This document shows, in pieces, positions 52,244 to 61,382 of a stretch of DNA of 64,000 nt (positions are counted from its first letter, which is position 1; each line of letters opens with the position of its first letter). The notes beneath the pieces are model-generated. The model had not been told where the DNA came from, ran no database searches, and saw only the letters and a list, made by a program, of their open reading frames with translations. A program made the translations under genes and the position numbers. This DNA comes from Gaiella sp. (GTDB lineage: Bacteria; Actinomycetota; Thermoleophilia; Gaiellales; Gaiellaceae). The stretch is taken from contig JAOSJZ010000001.1 of the NCBI GenBank assembly GCA_027493885.1, positions 2,412,622 to 2,476,621 of the forward strand, in the 5' to 3' direction.

Positions 52244-53524
52244 TCAGCCGCGGCGAGCGCCGAGCGCATGGCGCCAGCGGATCTCCGGCGCCGGCCTGCT
52301 CTCGACGTCGGGCTCGCGACCCGGCGGGTGCGCGGCGAACCAGCCGGCGTAGCGCGCCGCGAGCGGCGCGGCCGACACCCCGTGCAGGAGCACCGAGAGC
52401 CCGACGGTGACGAACGCCGCCGTCATGATCGTGTCGGCGTGCGTGACGCCGCCGTCCTCTGCGAGCATGAGCGCAAAGACGATCGAGGCAAGACCGCGTG
52501 GGCCGAACCAGCCGAGGAAGCCGACCGTCTCGCGGCGCATCCCCGTCCCGACGAGCGAGATCGCCACGGGCACCATCCGGACGGCCGTGAGGCTCAGGCC
52601 CGCGTAGGCGAGCACGGCCCACGAGGCGTCGGCGAGCGCGGGCCCGAGCAGCACCGCCCCGAACACGACGAACGTCACCGCGCCGAGCACGTCCCCCGCC
52701 TCCTCGATCACGTGGCCCAACTCGCCCTCCGGGTCGCGGCGCAGCGCCTGGAACGCGGCGCCGCCGACGAAGGCCGCGATGAACCCGGAGCCGCCGAGCG
52801 GATGCGCGATCCCCCACGCGAGCCCCGCCGCCGCGAACGGCACGATCTCGAGCCAGCCGCGGTCCGTCCGCCCGGTGCGGGCCGCGAGGAGGATCGCGCC
52901 CGCGCCGGCGGCCCCGGCGGCGACGCCCGCGACGGCGCCGTAGCCGATCTGCTCGACCACGAGCCGTACCGCCGCCCTGCCGCCGAGCCGGTCGGACTCC
53001 ACGCCCGCGACGGCGAGCACGACGAGGAAGAGGGGCACGCAGATGCCGTCGTTGAGACCGCTCTCGACGTTGAGGCTCTGGCGCACCCGCAGGGGAACGG
53101 CTCGGAGCGTCACGACCGCCTGGCCGAGCGCGGCATCGGTCGGGGCGAGGATCACCGCGAGGAGGAGGGCCTCCGACCAGCCGAGCGCGCCGAGGAGCGG
53201 GAGCGCCGCCACGAGGCCCGCGACGATCGTCAGCGGCAGTCCGATGCCGAGCAGCCGGGCCGGGATCGCCGCCTCTCCGCGCAGCAGCCGCAGGTCGATG
53301 CGCGACGCGTCGGCGAACAACACGACCGCGAGCGTCGCCTCGGCGAGCGTCTGCACGATGTCACCGAGCGGCGCGAGGTCGACGAAGGCGAGGGCCTCGG
53401 ATCCCAGCAGCAGCCCGACGCCGGTGAAGACCATCGCCGCGGTGAGCGGCGTCCCCTCGAGCCTTCCCGCGAAAGCGGCATAGCAGAGGAGCGCCACCGC
53501 GATGCTCGCGAGCGCCCATTCCAC
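52244..53524 (-). CDS. Sodium/proton antiporter, CPA1 family
   Basis: 426 residues, about 12 helices. LAPTDAALGQAVV, then ESGLNDGICVPLFLV (the conserved ND pair of CPA1 exchangers) and FLGWFGPRGLASIVFALML near the C-terminus. It exchanges cations for protons across the membrane. GTG start set by a leaderless -10. Confidence 0.88.
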   Translation of the reverse strand: MEWALASIAVALLCYAAFAGRLEGTPLTAAMVFTGVGLLLGSEALAFVDLAPLGDIVQTLAEATLAVVLFADASRIDLRLLRGEAAIPARLLGIGLPLTIVAGLVAALPLLGALGWSEALLLAVILAPTDAALGQAVVTLRAVPLRVRQSLNVESGLNDGICVPLFLVVLAVAGVESDRLGGRAAVRLVVEQIGYGAVAGVAAGAAGAGAILLAARTGRTDRGWLEIVPFAAAGLAWGIAHPLGGSGFIAAFVGGAAFQALRRDPEGELGHVIEEAGDVLGAVTFVVFGAVLLGPALADASWAVLAYAGLSLTAVRMVPVAISLVGTGMRRETVGFLGWFGPRGLASIVFALMLAEDGGVTHADTIMTAAFVTVGLSVLLHGVSAAPLAARYAGWFAAHPPGREPDVESRPAPEIRWRHALGARRG

Positions 53525-53530
53525 CCGGCG

Positions 53531-53536
53531 AGCGTA
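53531..53536 (-). promoter_or_regulatory. Leaderless -10 box (TACGCT, 6 nt before GTG)
   Basis: On the minus strand TACGCT-CGCCGG-GTG starts the antiporter gene. Confidence 0.55.
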
Positions 53537-53646
53537 TCCCGCCCGACGCGGTCACGATCCTGGTTCACCGGGGTGAACGGCCCTCCCGTTGACGCGCGAG
53601 GGCCCTACCGAGAACATGCTCCCGTGATGGCGCGTTCGACCCCACC

Positions 53647-55695
53647 GTGCCCGTGAGCGCGCGTGCGCCGGCGGCGCCTGCGTCGGAGGTCGCGTGGCGC
53701 GAGGAGCGGATCCGCTTCCGCCCGTTCCACATGCTGCGGACGTGGATCATCTCGGCGATCGGGCTGCTCGTCGCGGCCTGGATCGTCCCGGGCGCCCAGA
53801 TCAACGGGTTCCTGGCGGCGCTCCTCGTCGCGGCAGTGATCGCCGCGCTGAACGCGGTCCTGCCGCCGCTCATAGCCGCGGTCCGGCTGCCGCTGACGCT
53901 CGTCTTCGGGTTCCTGGCGATCCTCGTCCTCGACGCGCTGATGCTGCTCGCGGCCGACGCGATCACGGACGGGCGTATGAGCGTCGACGGCTTCTGGTGG
54001 GCGCTCCTCGCCGCGTTCCTCGCCTCGGCGGTGACGCTCGTGATCGAGGTCGTCGCGGGGGTCGACGACGACAGCGAGTTCTCCTACCGCGTCGTCCAGC
54101 GGATCGCCCGGCGCACCGGCTCGCCCGTTCGCACCGACGAGCCGGGCATCGTCTTCCTCGAGATCGACGGGCTCGCCCTGCCCGTGCTCCGCCGCGCGAT
54201 GCGGGACGGTAACGCGCCGCACATGGCGCGCTGGGTGGCAGAGGACGGCTACGCGCTGACCGGCTGGGAGACCGACCTCTCGTCGCAGACGGGTGCGAGC
54301 CAGGCCGGCATCCTCCTCGGCTCGAACGTCGACATCCCCGCCTTCCGCTGGGTGGAGAAGGAGACCGCGACGGTGCTGACCTGCTCGGCGCCCGCCGACT
54401 GCGCCGAGCTCGAGCGCCGCCACGCGAGCGACAGGGGCCTCCTCCTCGACGGCGGCGCAAGCCGCGGCAACCTGCTCTCCGGCCAGGCCGACCACGTGAT
54501 CCTCACTGTGAGCCGGATCGAGGCCGAGAAGCGCGCGAACCCCGGCTACCGCACGTTCTTCGCGAACGGGTTCAACGTCACGCGCGTGCTCGTGCTGTTC
54601 GGCTGGGAGGTGATGCTCGAGTGGCTCGCCGCGCTACGGGCGATCCGCCGCGACGTGCGACCGCGCGGGCATCGCGGCGGTGTCTATCCGTTCCTGCGGG
54701 CGGCGATGTGCGTGGTCGTCCGCGACCTGATCGTCCAGGCGGTGCTCACCGACATGATGGCCGGGAGACCCGCGATCTACGCGACCTTCTCGAGCTACGA
54801 CGAGGTCGCTCACCACTCGGGCCTCGAGCGCGCGGACACGCTCGAGGCGTTGCGCAAGCTCGACCACCAGTTCGGCCGCATCGCCCGGGCGACGCGGTAC
54901 GCGCCCCGGCCCTACGAGATCGTCGTGCTCTCCGACCACGGCCAGACGCAGGGCGCGACGTTCAAGCAGCGGAACGGCATCGGCCTCGACGACCTCGTCC
55001 GGCAGTCGCTCGAGGCCGCGGACGTCGCGTCGCTGGCGAGCGGGGACGAGCACGACCGGGCGGTCGGCACCGCCTTCGGCGAGGCGACCGGCCGTCCCGT
55101 CAAGGAGAAGAAGCGGGCGAAGAGCGACGTGTCCGGCGAGGACGTCGTCGTGCTCGCGTCCGGGAACCTCGGGCTCGTGTACCTGATGGACGAGCCGCGG
55201 CGGCTGACGCGAGAGGAGATCGACGCGCGGCACCCGCGCTTGCTGGCGGCCCTGGCTGCGCACCCGCACGTCGGCTGGCTCCTCGTCCGCTCCTCCACGC
55301 ACGGCGCGCTCGCGATCGGCGCCGAGGGCGTGCGCCACCTGGAGAGCGGAGCCGTGGAGGGCGTCGACCCGCTCGCTCGCTTCTCGCCGAACGCGGCCAG
55401 GCACCTGCTCCGCACCGACGGCTTCTCGAACGTCGCCGACGTGATGGTCGGGTCGTTCTACGATCCGGACCTCGACGAGGGCTGCGCGTTCGAGGAGCTG
55501 ATCTCCTTCCACGGCGGTCTCGGCGGCCCGCAGACCGAGGCCTTCATCCTCCATCCCGCGCGCCTCACCGTCGCCGACGAGCCGGTCGTCGGCGCGGAGG
55601 CCGTGAACACGCTGCTCCGTAAGTGGCGCTCGTCGCTGAACGGGGGCGCCGTCCCCGACGCCGAAAACCTTCCGACTCCAGAGGTGACCCGATGA
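53647..55695 (+). CDS. Holin-like four-helix membrane domain fused to a phosphodiesterase
   Basis: 682 residues. Residues about 30-135 form four membrane helices of the actinobacterial 'phage holin family IV'-like type (HMLRTWIISAIGLLVAAWIV onward). From about 165 an alkaline-phosphatase-superfamily domain follows: IVFLEIDGLALPVL (first metal Asp), SQTGASQAGILLGSN (nucleophile Thr region), SSYDEVAHHSG and VVLSDHGQTQGA (metal Asp/His). It is probably a membrane-anchored phosphodiesterase or phosphotransferase rather than a phage protein. ATGA overlap with the next gene. Confidence 0.75.
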   Translation: MPVSARAPAAPASEVAWREERIRFRPFHMLRTWIISAIGLLVAAWIVPGAQINGFLAALLVAAVIAALNAVLPPLIAAVRLPLTLVFGFLAILVLDALMLLAADAITDGRMSVDGFWWALLAAFLASAVTLVIEVVAGVDDDSEFSYRVVQRIARRTGSPVRTDEPGIVFLEIDGLALPVLRRAMRDGNAPHMARWVAEDGYALTGWETDLSSQTGASQAGILLGSNVDIPAFRWVEKETATVLTCSAPADCAELERRHASDRGLLLDGGASRGNLLSGQADHVILTVSRIEAEKRANPGYRTFFANGFNVTRVLVLFGWEVMLEWLAALRAIRRDVRPRGHRGGVYPFLRAAMCVVVRDLIVQAVLTDMMAGRPAIYATFSSYDEVAHHSGLERADTLEALRKLDHQFGRIARATRYAPRPYEIVVLSDHGQTQGATFKQRNGIGLDDLVRQSLEAADVASLASGDEHDRAVGTAFGEATGRPVKEKKRAKSDVSGEDVVVLASGNLGLVYLMDEPRRLTREEIDARHPRLLAALAAHPHVGWLLVRSSTHGALAIGAEGVRHLESGAVEGVDPLARFSPNAARHLLRTDGFSNVADVMVGSFYDPDLDEGCAFEELISFHGGLGGPQTEAFILHPARLTVADEPVVGAEAVNTLLRKWRSSLNGGAVPDAENLPTPEVTR

Positions 55696-56994
55696 CGACT
55701 GCAGCCGACGCGTCCCCCGCAGGCCCCTCCCGCGGCCGCATCGTCCTCGCCAGGACTCTGGTCGTCGTCGGCGTCGTGCTCGTCGCCGTCAGCCTGCTCG
55801 CGAACTGGGTCAAGCGCGAGGCGCTCGACCCCGAGACGTTCCGCTCCACCTCGCAGGAGCTGGTCGCGAGCGAGGAGATCCGCAACCAGCTCGCCGCGAC
55901 GACGGTCGAGCAGCTCTACGCGAACGTCGACGTCGCCGCGCGGCTCGAGGCCCGCCTGCCCGAGAACGTCAGGCCGCTCGCCGCACCGATCGCCGGGCTC
56001 GCCCGCGAGGGGATCGAGCGCGCGGCCAACCAGCTGCTCGAGCGGCCGCGCGTGCAGAGCCTCTTCGTCGGCGCGGCGTCGCTGGCGCAGGCGCAGGTGG
56101 TGAACGTGCTGGAAGGCGATACCACGCGCCTCTCCACGACGGGCGGCAGCGTCGTCCTCGACCTGCGGCCGGTGATGGTCAGGCTGGGCGACCGCTTCGG
56201 GTTCCTCGGCGACCTCGAGCAGACCCTCCCGCCGGACGCGGGGAGCGTGACGATCCTTCGCTCGGACGAGCTCGATACCGCGCAGAGCGTCACGCAGGCG
56301 CTCAAGGTCGTCGCGGACTGGATCTGGGTTCCCGCGCTGCTCGCGTGGGCGGCCGCGCTCTGGCTCGTGCCCGGCCGGCGCCGCAAGGAAGTGCGCGCGA
56401 TCGGCGTGGGGCTGGTGGTCGCGGCCGTCGCGCTCCTCGTCGTGCGCCGAGTTGCCGGCTCCTACCTCGTCGACAACCTGACCCAGTCGGACTCGGTGCG
56501 GCCTGCCGTCTCGTCGTTCTGGGAGATCCTCTCGGACGGGCTCGCGGAGGCCGCTTGGGCGCTGCTCGTCGTCGGGGTGATCGCAGCCCCTCGGCGCCTG
56601 GCTCACGGGGGAGGAGGAGCGGGCGCGTGCTGCCCGCCGCGCGGCCGCACCGTGGCTCGAGCGCGCCGGGCTCGCGTGGGGCGTCTTCGCGGGTGCCCTG
56701 CTGCTCGTGATCTGGGCGCTGCCGCTGCACAGGTTCCTCGTGGCGGCGATCCTGATCGTCCTCGCCTCGCTCGGCTTCGAGGTGGCGCGCAGGCAGGCGC
56801 TGCGCGAGTACGCCGCGGAGGGGCCGGCCGAGACACGCGGACGCCCGGCCGCCCCGTGGCGCAAGCCGGTCATGGCGCCGAGCGAGGTCGACGAGCTCGA
56901 ACGGCTTGCCCGCCTGCGCTCGGAGGAGCTTCTGAGCGAGGAGGAGTACGCCGCGGCGAAGGGGCGGATCCTGCCGCCGGTGGGGACGCGCTAG
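55692..56994 (+). CDS. Membrane protein with C-terminal SHOCT-like motif (one-base frameshift)
   Basis: Repaired length 433 residues. An N-terminal helix (VVVGVVLVAVSLLANWV), a large extracytoplasmic domain with FRSTSQELVASEEIRNQL and conserved GDRFGFLGDLEQTLP, three more helices, then a short cytosolic tail VDELERLARLRSEELLSEEEY resembling SHOCT. The frame breaks in a C4 run (56587-56590); with three Cs it reads IAALGAWLTGEEERARAARR. Unknown function; translationally coupled to the phosphodiesterase gene. Confidence 0.7.
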
Positions 56995-57757
56995 AGCCCG
57001 GTCGCCTCGCCGGGCGAAAGCACGCAGACCTCGACGTCCGGCGCCCTGCGCGTGGCCGCCGCACTGAACGCGGCCTGAGGCTCGCCGAGGTAGGCCGGGA
57101 TGCTCCGGATCCCGAGGTGCAGCGGGGCGTACGTCCCCCAGTGGATCGGGACGGCGAGCTTCGGCCGCAGCAGCGCGAGGGCCTCGGCGGCGCTTTCCGG
57201 GTCGAGGTGCGCGCCCCGCCCGAGTGTCGGCCCCAGCCCCAGATCGGCACCAACGCGAGGTCCAGGTCGGGTACGAGCCGGTCCATCTCCGGGAAGAGAT
57301 CGGTGTCCCCGGCGAAGTAGATCCGGCGCGAGCCGTGGAGCGCGTAGCCGACCGCGGGCGCGCGCGCGGGGTAGGGCGGGCGGCCCCCGTCGTGCTCGGC
57401 GTACGTCGCCTCCACCCGGAGGCCCCCGATCTCGAGCCCCTCGCCGATCTCGAGCTCCTGGACGTGGTGGAACCCCTGCCGGCGCAGGACCGGTCCGAGC
57501 CCCCGTGGAACGACGATCGGTACGGACCGACCGAGGCGCTGGAGCGAGCCCACGTCGAGGTGGTCGTGGTGCGCGTGCGAGAGGAGCACGGCGTCGATCC
57601 CCCGCAGCGCGTCGCGGTGAACCGGTACTCGCCGCCGCAGGTGGGCCACGAGGAGCCGCAGGAGCGGATCGGTGAGCAGCCGAACGCCGTCGAGCGAGAT
57701 CAGCACGGTCGAGTGGCCGATCCAGCGGACGGTCGCCGGCGACGCTTCGTGGTCCAT
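56991..57757 (-). CDS. Metallo-beta-lactamase-fold hydrolase, NAPE-PLD/UlaG-like (one-base frameshift)
   Basis: Repaired length 255 residues. WIGHSTVLISLDG, LLSHAHHDHLDVGSL (HXHXDH), IYFAGDTDLFPEM (Asp) and, after the break, PIHWGTYAPLHLG (last His). The frame breaks in a C4 run (57231-57234); one more base restores WGWGPTLGRGAHLDPESA, the family motif. Convergent with the preceding gene, stops overlapping. Leaderless start. Confidence 0.83.
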
Positions 57758-57763
57758 GCGGCG

Positions 57764-57769
57764 ATCGTA
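57764..57769 (-). promoter_or_regulatory. Leaderless -10 box (TACGAT, 6 nt before ATG)
   Basis: On the minus strand TACGAT-CGCCGC-ATG starts the hydrolase gene. Confidence 0.55.
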
Positions 57770-57811
57770 GAGAGCGGTGACGTCCGCGCACGCGGTAGGC
57801 GCGCGTACGAT

Positions 57812-57862
57812 TCTCAGGTGATTCACAGCCAGCAGCCCGGTCGCTCCCAGCCGTCTCACAGC
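57812..57862. promoter_or_regulatory. 11-bp-spaced TCACAGC repeat array at response-regulator gene
   Basis: Units at 57812 (TCTCAGG), 57823 (TCACAGC), 57834 (AGCCCGG, weak), 57845 (TCCCAGC) and 57856 (TCACAGC) lie exactly 11 bp apart. OmpR-family regulators such as mycobacterial PhoP bind TCACAGC-N4-TCACAGC direct repeats. Placement at the regulator's own promoter suggests autoregulation. Confidence 0.6.
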
Positions 57863-57883
57863 CGCCGGCGGCATGGTGAGGCC

Positions 57884-58585
57884 GTGAGCGGTGTGCGCGA
57901 GCGGGCGCCCGGCGCCAGGATCCTCGTCGTCGACGACGAGCCCTCGATCGTCGACGCCGTCGCGACCGCGCTTCGCTACGAGGGGTTCGAGGTCGAGCAA
58001 GCGGCGACCGGTCGCGACGCGCTCGCCGCCGTCAAGCGCTTCGACCCGGACCTCATCGTGCTCGACTGGATGCTTCCGGACATCGACGGGCTCGAGGTCG
58101 GCCGCCGGTTGCGCGAGCGCGGCGACAGGAACGCCATCCTCTTCCTCACCGCGAAGGACGCCGTCGAGCACAAGGTGGCAGCGCTTCGCGCCGGCGGCGA
58201 CGACTACGTCACGAAGCCGTTCAGCCTCGCCGAGGTCGTCGCGCGCGTGCAGGCGATCCTGCGCCGGACGGCGAGCGAGCTTCCCGGAGACGTCCTGCGC
58301 TACGAGGATCTCATCCTCGACGAGAGCCGGCACGAGGTGTTCCGCGGCGAGACGCAGCTTCGACTCACCGCGACCGAGTTCGCCCTCTTGCGCTACTTCC
58401 TCCTCAACCCCCGGCGCGTCCTCTCGAAAGCCCAGATCCTGCAGAACGTCTGGCGGTACGACTTCCGCGGCAACGCGAACGTCGTCGAGACGTACGTGAG
58501 CTACCTGCGCCGCAAGCTCGATGCCGCCGGCCCTCCGCTGATCAGGACGGTACGCCAGGCGGGCTACATGCTCGAAGCGGAGTAG
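57884..58585 (+). CDS. OmpR-family response regulator
   Basis: 233 residues. Receiver domain with ILVVDDEPSIVDAV (acidic pocket), IVLDWMLPDIDG (phospho-Asp), FLTAKD and YVTKPFSLAEV (Lys); then a winged-helix DNA-binding domain with LTATEFALLRYFLLNP and VVETYVSYLRRKLD. The GTG at 57884 begins close to the receiver; an in-frame GTG at 57818 lies six bases after TACGAT (57806-57811) and would add 22 residues. The sensor kinase follows after five bases. Confidence 0.92.
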   Translation: MSGVRERAPGARILVVDDEPSIVDAVATALRYEGFEVEQAATGRDALAAVKRFDPDLIVLDWMLPDIDGLEVGRRLRERGDRNAILFLTAKDAVEHKVAALRAGGDDYVTKPFSLAEVVARVQAILRRTASELPGDVLRYEDLILDESRHEVFRGETQLRLTATEFALLRYFLLNPRRVLSKAQILQNVWRYDFRGNANVVETYVSYLRRKLDAAGPPLIRTVRQAGYMLEAE

Positions 58586-58590
58586 CGAGG

Positions 58591-59994
58591 GTGCGAAAGC
58601 TGTCGCTGCGCGCGCGGCTCCTGGCGGCGGCCGTCGTCGTCGCGGCCGTGGGGCTCGTGGCCGCGAACGTGGCGACGTACTCGTCGCTGCGCTCGTTCCT
58701 CTTCGACCGTTCCGACCGATCCCTCGACGAGATCGCGCACGAGTTGCGCCGCCCGGGCCCCCGAGGTGGGATCCGGGCGGCGCCGCCCGGGACGTTCGTC
58801 CAGGTGCGCTCGCTCGACGGGAGCGTCGTGCTCGCGACGCTGGCGGGCGCCACGGTCCCGGGCGAGAGCATTCCCTCGCCAGACGTCCCGGAGACGCTCG
58901 CGCCGCCCGTTGCGGACGCCGGCGGCGAGGCGGTGCGCTACTTCACGCTCGACGGGAGGGACGGCGGCTCGCGCTACCGCGCGCGGGCGTCCGTGGAGGA
59001 CGGCGCGGGCGCGATGCTGGTCGTCGCCCGGTCGCTGTCGGATGTCGACACGACGCTCCAGCGCCTGCTCCTCGTCGAGCTCGTCGTCACCGCGGTCGTG
59101 CTTGCCGCGATCGTCGCGCTGGGGCTCTGGCTGGTTCGGCTCGGCCTGCGACCGCTCGACGCGATCGGCGAGACGGCCGCGGCGATCGCCGCCGGCGACC
59201 TCACGCGCCGGGTGGAACGCGCCGAAGAGCGCACCGAGGTCGGGCGTCTCGGGCTCGCGCTGAACGTCATGCTTGCCCGCATCGAGGCGTCGTTCCGCGC
59301 GCAGGAGGCGTCCGAGGAAAAGCTGCGCCGGTTCGTTGCAGATGCCTCGCACGAGCTGCGGACACCGCTCGCGGCCGTCCGCGCCTACGCCGAGCTGTAC
59401 GACCGCGGCGCGGCGCACCGGCCAGACGACCTCGAGCGCTCGATGCGTGGGATCGGGCGCGAGTCCGAGCGGATGAGCCTCCTCGTCGACGACCTGCTCC
59501 TCCTCGCCAGGCTCGACGACGGCCGGCCGCTCGAGCGCGCGCGCGTGAGGCTCGACGAGGTGGTCGCGGAGGCGGTCGACACGGCCCGGGCGGTCGATCC
59601 CGGACGACCGCTCGAGCTCCGGGCCGAGGAGGCGGTCGTCGCCGGCGACCGCGACCGGCTGCGGCAGATCGTCGACAACCTGCTCGCCAACGTCCGCGCG
59701 CACACGCCCCCCGGCGCGCCGGCATCGGTGTCCGTCACGCGGCGTGACGGCTCGGCCGAGATCGCGGTCGCGGACGCAGGCCCCGGTCTCGACGAGGAGC
59801 AGCTGGCCCACGTCTTCGAGCGCTTCTACCGTGCGGATCCCTCCCGCACGCGGGTGAGCGGCGGTGTCGGCCTCGGGCTCGCGATCGTGGCCGCGGTCGC
59901 CGAGGCGCACGGCGGAACCGTGTCGGCCAGCTCCACGCCGGGCGAGGGGACGACCTTCACGATCGCGCTGCCGCTCGCCGACGGTCCCGGCTGA
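58591..59994 (+). CDS. Sensor histidine kinase
   Basis: 467 residues. One helix, an extracytoplasmic domain (about 35-150), a second helix, HAMP (RLGLRPLDAIGETAAAIAAG), the phospho-His in FVADASHELRTPLAAV, then N box IVDNLLANVRAHTPP, G1 ADAGPGLDEE, F box FYRADPSRT and G2 GGVGLGLAIV. It pairs with the preceding regulator. With the htrA gene after it the order matches mycobacterial mprA-mprB-pepD, an envelope-stress system. GTG start. Confidence 0.93.
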   Translation: MRKLSLRARLLAAAVVVAAVGLVAANVATYSSLRSFLFDRSDRSLDEIAHELRRPGPRGGIRAAPPGTFVQVRSLDGSVVLATLAGATVPGESIPSPDVPETLAPPVADAGGEAVRYFTLDGRDGGSRYRARASVEDGAGAMLVVARSLSDVDTTLQRLLLVELVVTAVVLAAIVALGLWLVRLGLRPLDAIGETAAAIAAGDLTRRVERAEERTEVGRLGLALNVMLARIEASFRAQEASEEKLRRFVADASHELRTPLAAVRAYAELYDRGAAHRPDDLERSMRGIGRESERMSLLVDDLLLLARLDDGRPLERARVRLDEVVAEAVDTARAVDPGRPLELRAEEAVVAGDRDRLRQIVDNLLANVRAHTPPGAPASVSVTRRDGSAEIAVADAGPGLDEEQLAHVFERFYRADPSRTRVSGGVGLGLAIVAAVAEAHGGTVSASSTPGEGTTFTIALPLADGPG

Positions 59995-60002
59995 CCTGCC
60001 GC

Positions 60003-60042
60003 GCACAGCCGATTCACAGGTCGCTCACAGAGGCGGCCCAGA
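60003..60042. promoter_or_regulatory. 11-bp-spaced TCACAGN repeat array upstream of htrA
   Basis: Units GCACAGC (60003), TCACAGG (60014), TCACAGA (60025) and a weaker GCCCAGA (60036) lie exactly 11 bp apart, about 65-100 bases before the htrA ATG. Same motif and spacing as at the response-regulator gene, so htrA is a likely target. Confidence 0.65.
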
Positions 60043-60104
60043 GGCGGCTGCTGCCATGGAGGGAGACCACGAAAGGGGACGCCACGAAAGAAAGGGAACA
60101 CACG

Positions 60105-61178
60105 ATGAGGCACACGATCACCAGGCTCGCAGCCGGCACCACCGCGCTCGTCCTCGCCGCCGGTACGGGCGCGGCGACGTACGCGGTCCTCGCGGACGGC
60201 GGCGACACCGGCCCCGCAGTCGCCGGCGTAGGGAGCGCCGCGGCGGCGCAGCCCGTGAAGGACGGAGCGCTGACGATCGGCGAGGTCTACGACCGCGCGA
60301 ACCCCTCGGTCGTCGAGATCACGGTGACGACGCCGGCGGCGGCCGCCGGCCCGATGGGCTCCGGCTCCGCGCGGGCGCAGGGCTCCGGCTTCGTCTACGA
60401 CACGACCGGGCATCTCGTCACCAACGAGCACGTCGTCGACGGCGCCGACTCGGTCCGGGTGCGGTTCGCGAACGGGAGGACCTACGACGCAACCGTTGTC
60501 GGCACGGACCCGTCGACCGACCTCGCGGTGCTGAAGGTCGACGCGCCCGCCTCGGCGCTGCGTCCGCTCGCCCTCGCCGACTCGTCGCGGGTCGACGTCG
60601 GGGACGTCGTCGTCGCGATCGGCAGCCCCTTCGGGCTCGAGAACAGCGTCACGGCCGGCATCGTCAGCGCCCTCGGCCGCTCGATGGAGGCGCCGAACGG
60701 GTACACGATCAACGGCTCGATCCAGACCGACGCGGCGATCAACCACGGCAACTCGGGCGGGCCGCTGCTCGATCTCGACGGGAAGGTGATCGGCGTCAAC
60801 GCGCAGATCGCGAGCGAGTCCGGTGGCAACGACGGCGTCGGCTTCGCGATCCCCGCGAACACGGTGAAGGCGATCGTGACGCAGCTCCTCGAGAGCGGCT
60901 CCGTCCAGCACGCCTACCTCGGCGTGGCCGTGACCACTCCGTCGGGCACGACTGAGGGCGCGCAGCTCACAGAGGTGCGCAGCGGCACGCCGGCCGCAAA
61001 CGCCGGCCTCCGGGTGGGCGACGTCGTCACCGCCGTCGACGGCACGAGGGTCTCGACGCCCGCCGAGCTGCAGACCGCGATCGACGCGAAACACCCCGGT
61101 GACCGCGTGATCGTCGACTACGTCCGAAACGGAGCGCACCATGCCGTGACCGTGACCCTCGGGACGAGACCGTCCTGA
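60105..61178 (+). CDS. htrA: Membrane-anchored or secreted HtrA/DegP serine protease with PDZ domain
   Basis: 357 residues. An N-terminal hydrophobic segment (LAAGTTALVLAAGTGAATYAVL) precedes a trypsin-like domain with the triad in VTNEHVVDGAD (His), DPSTDLAVLKV (Asp) and INHGNSGGPLLDLDG (Ser), then one PDZ domain (about 265-350: AYLGVAVTTPSG, AGLRVGDVVTAVDG). It degrades or refolds damaged envelope proteins. GAAAGAAAGGG precedes the ATG. Confidence 0.92.
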   Translation: MRHTITRLAAGTTALVLAAGTGAATYAVLADGGDTGPAVAGVGSAAAAQPVKDGALTIGEVYDRANPSVVEITVTTPAAAAGPMGSGSARAQGSGFVYDTTGHLVTNEHVVDGADSVRVRFANGRTYDATVVGTDPSTDLAVLKVDAPASALRPLALADSSRVDVGDVVVAIGSPFGLENSVTAGIVSALGRSMEAPNGYTINGSIQTDAAINHGNSGGPLLDLDGKVIGVNAQIASESGGNDGVGFAIPANTVKAIVTQLLESGSVQHAYLGVAVTTPSGTTEGAQLTEVRSGTPAANAGLRVGDVVTAVDGTRVSTPAELQTAIDAKHPGDRVIVDYVRNGAHHAVTVTLGTRPS

Positions 61179-61202
61179 TCGGCAGGGGGAGGAGGAGCGA
61201 CG

Positions 61203-61292
61203 ATGCGTGACGACGTCGATCGGCGCGAGGAGGCGACGCTCACGCGACGCGCCCACGTCGGCCGCATCGCGATGGGCGTCAGCCGCTCGTAG
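61203..61292 (+). CDS. 29-residue small open reading frame
   Basis: Strong ribosome site GGGGAGGAGGAGCG before an ATG. The peptide (MRDDVDRREEATLTRRAHVG start) is highly charged; no family. It might be a real small protein downstream of htrA or chance. Confidence 0.3.
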   Translation: MRDDVDRREEATLTRRAHVGRIAMGVSRS

Positions 61293-61370
61293 AGCGGCCC
61301 GAACTGGCGGCGGCGCGACGGAGCCCTCCCCGTCGTGACCGCCGCCGGTCCAGACCGGGGCACAGCGCGA

Positions 61371-61376
61371 TATACC
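61371..61376 (+). promoter_or_regulatory. Leaderless -10 box (TATACC, 6 nt before GTG)
   Basis: TATACC-TCGGCC-GTG at the glutaminase gene. Confidence 0.45.
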
Positions 61377-61382
61377 TCGGCC

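Noticed and set aside
53647-55695. Prophage remnant because of the holin-like domain
   Set aside because: The domain is fused to a phosphodiesterase, and no other phage gene or attachment site is nearby; such domains are chromosomal in actinobacteria.
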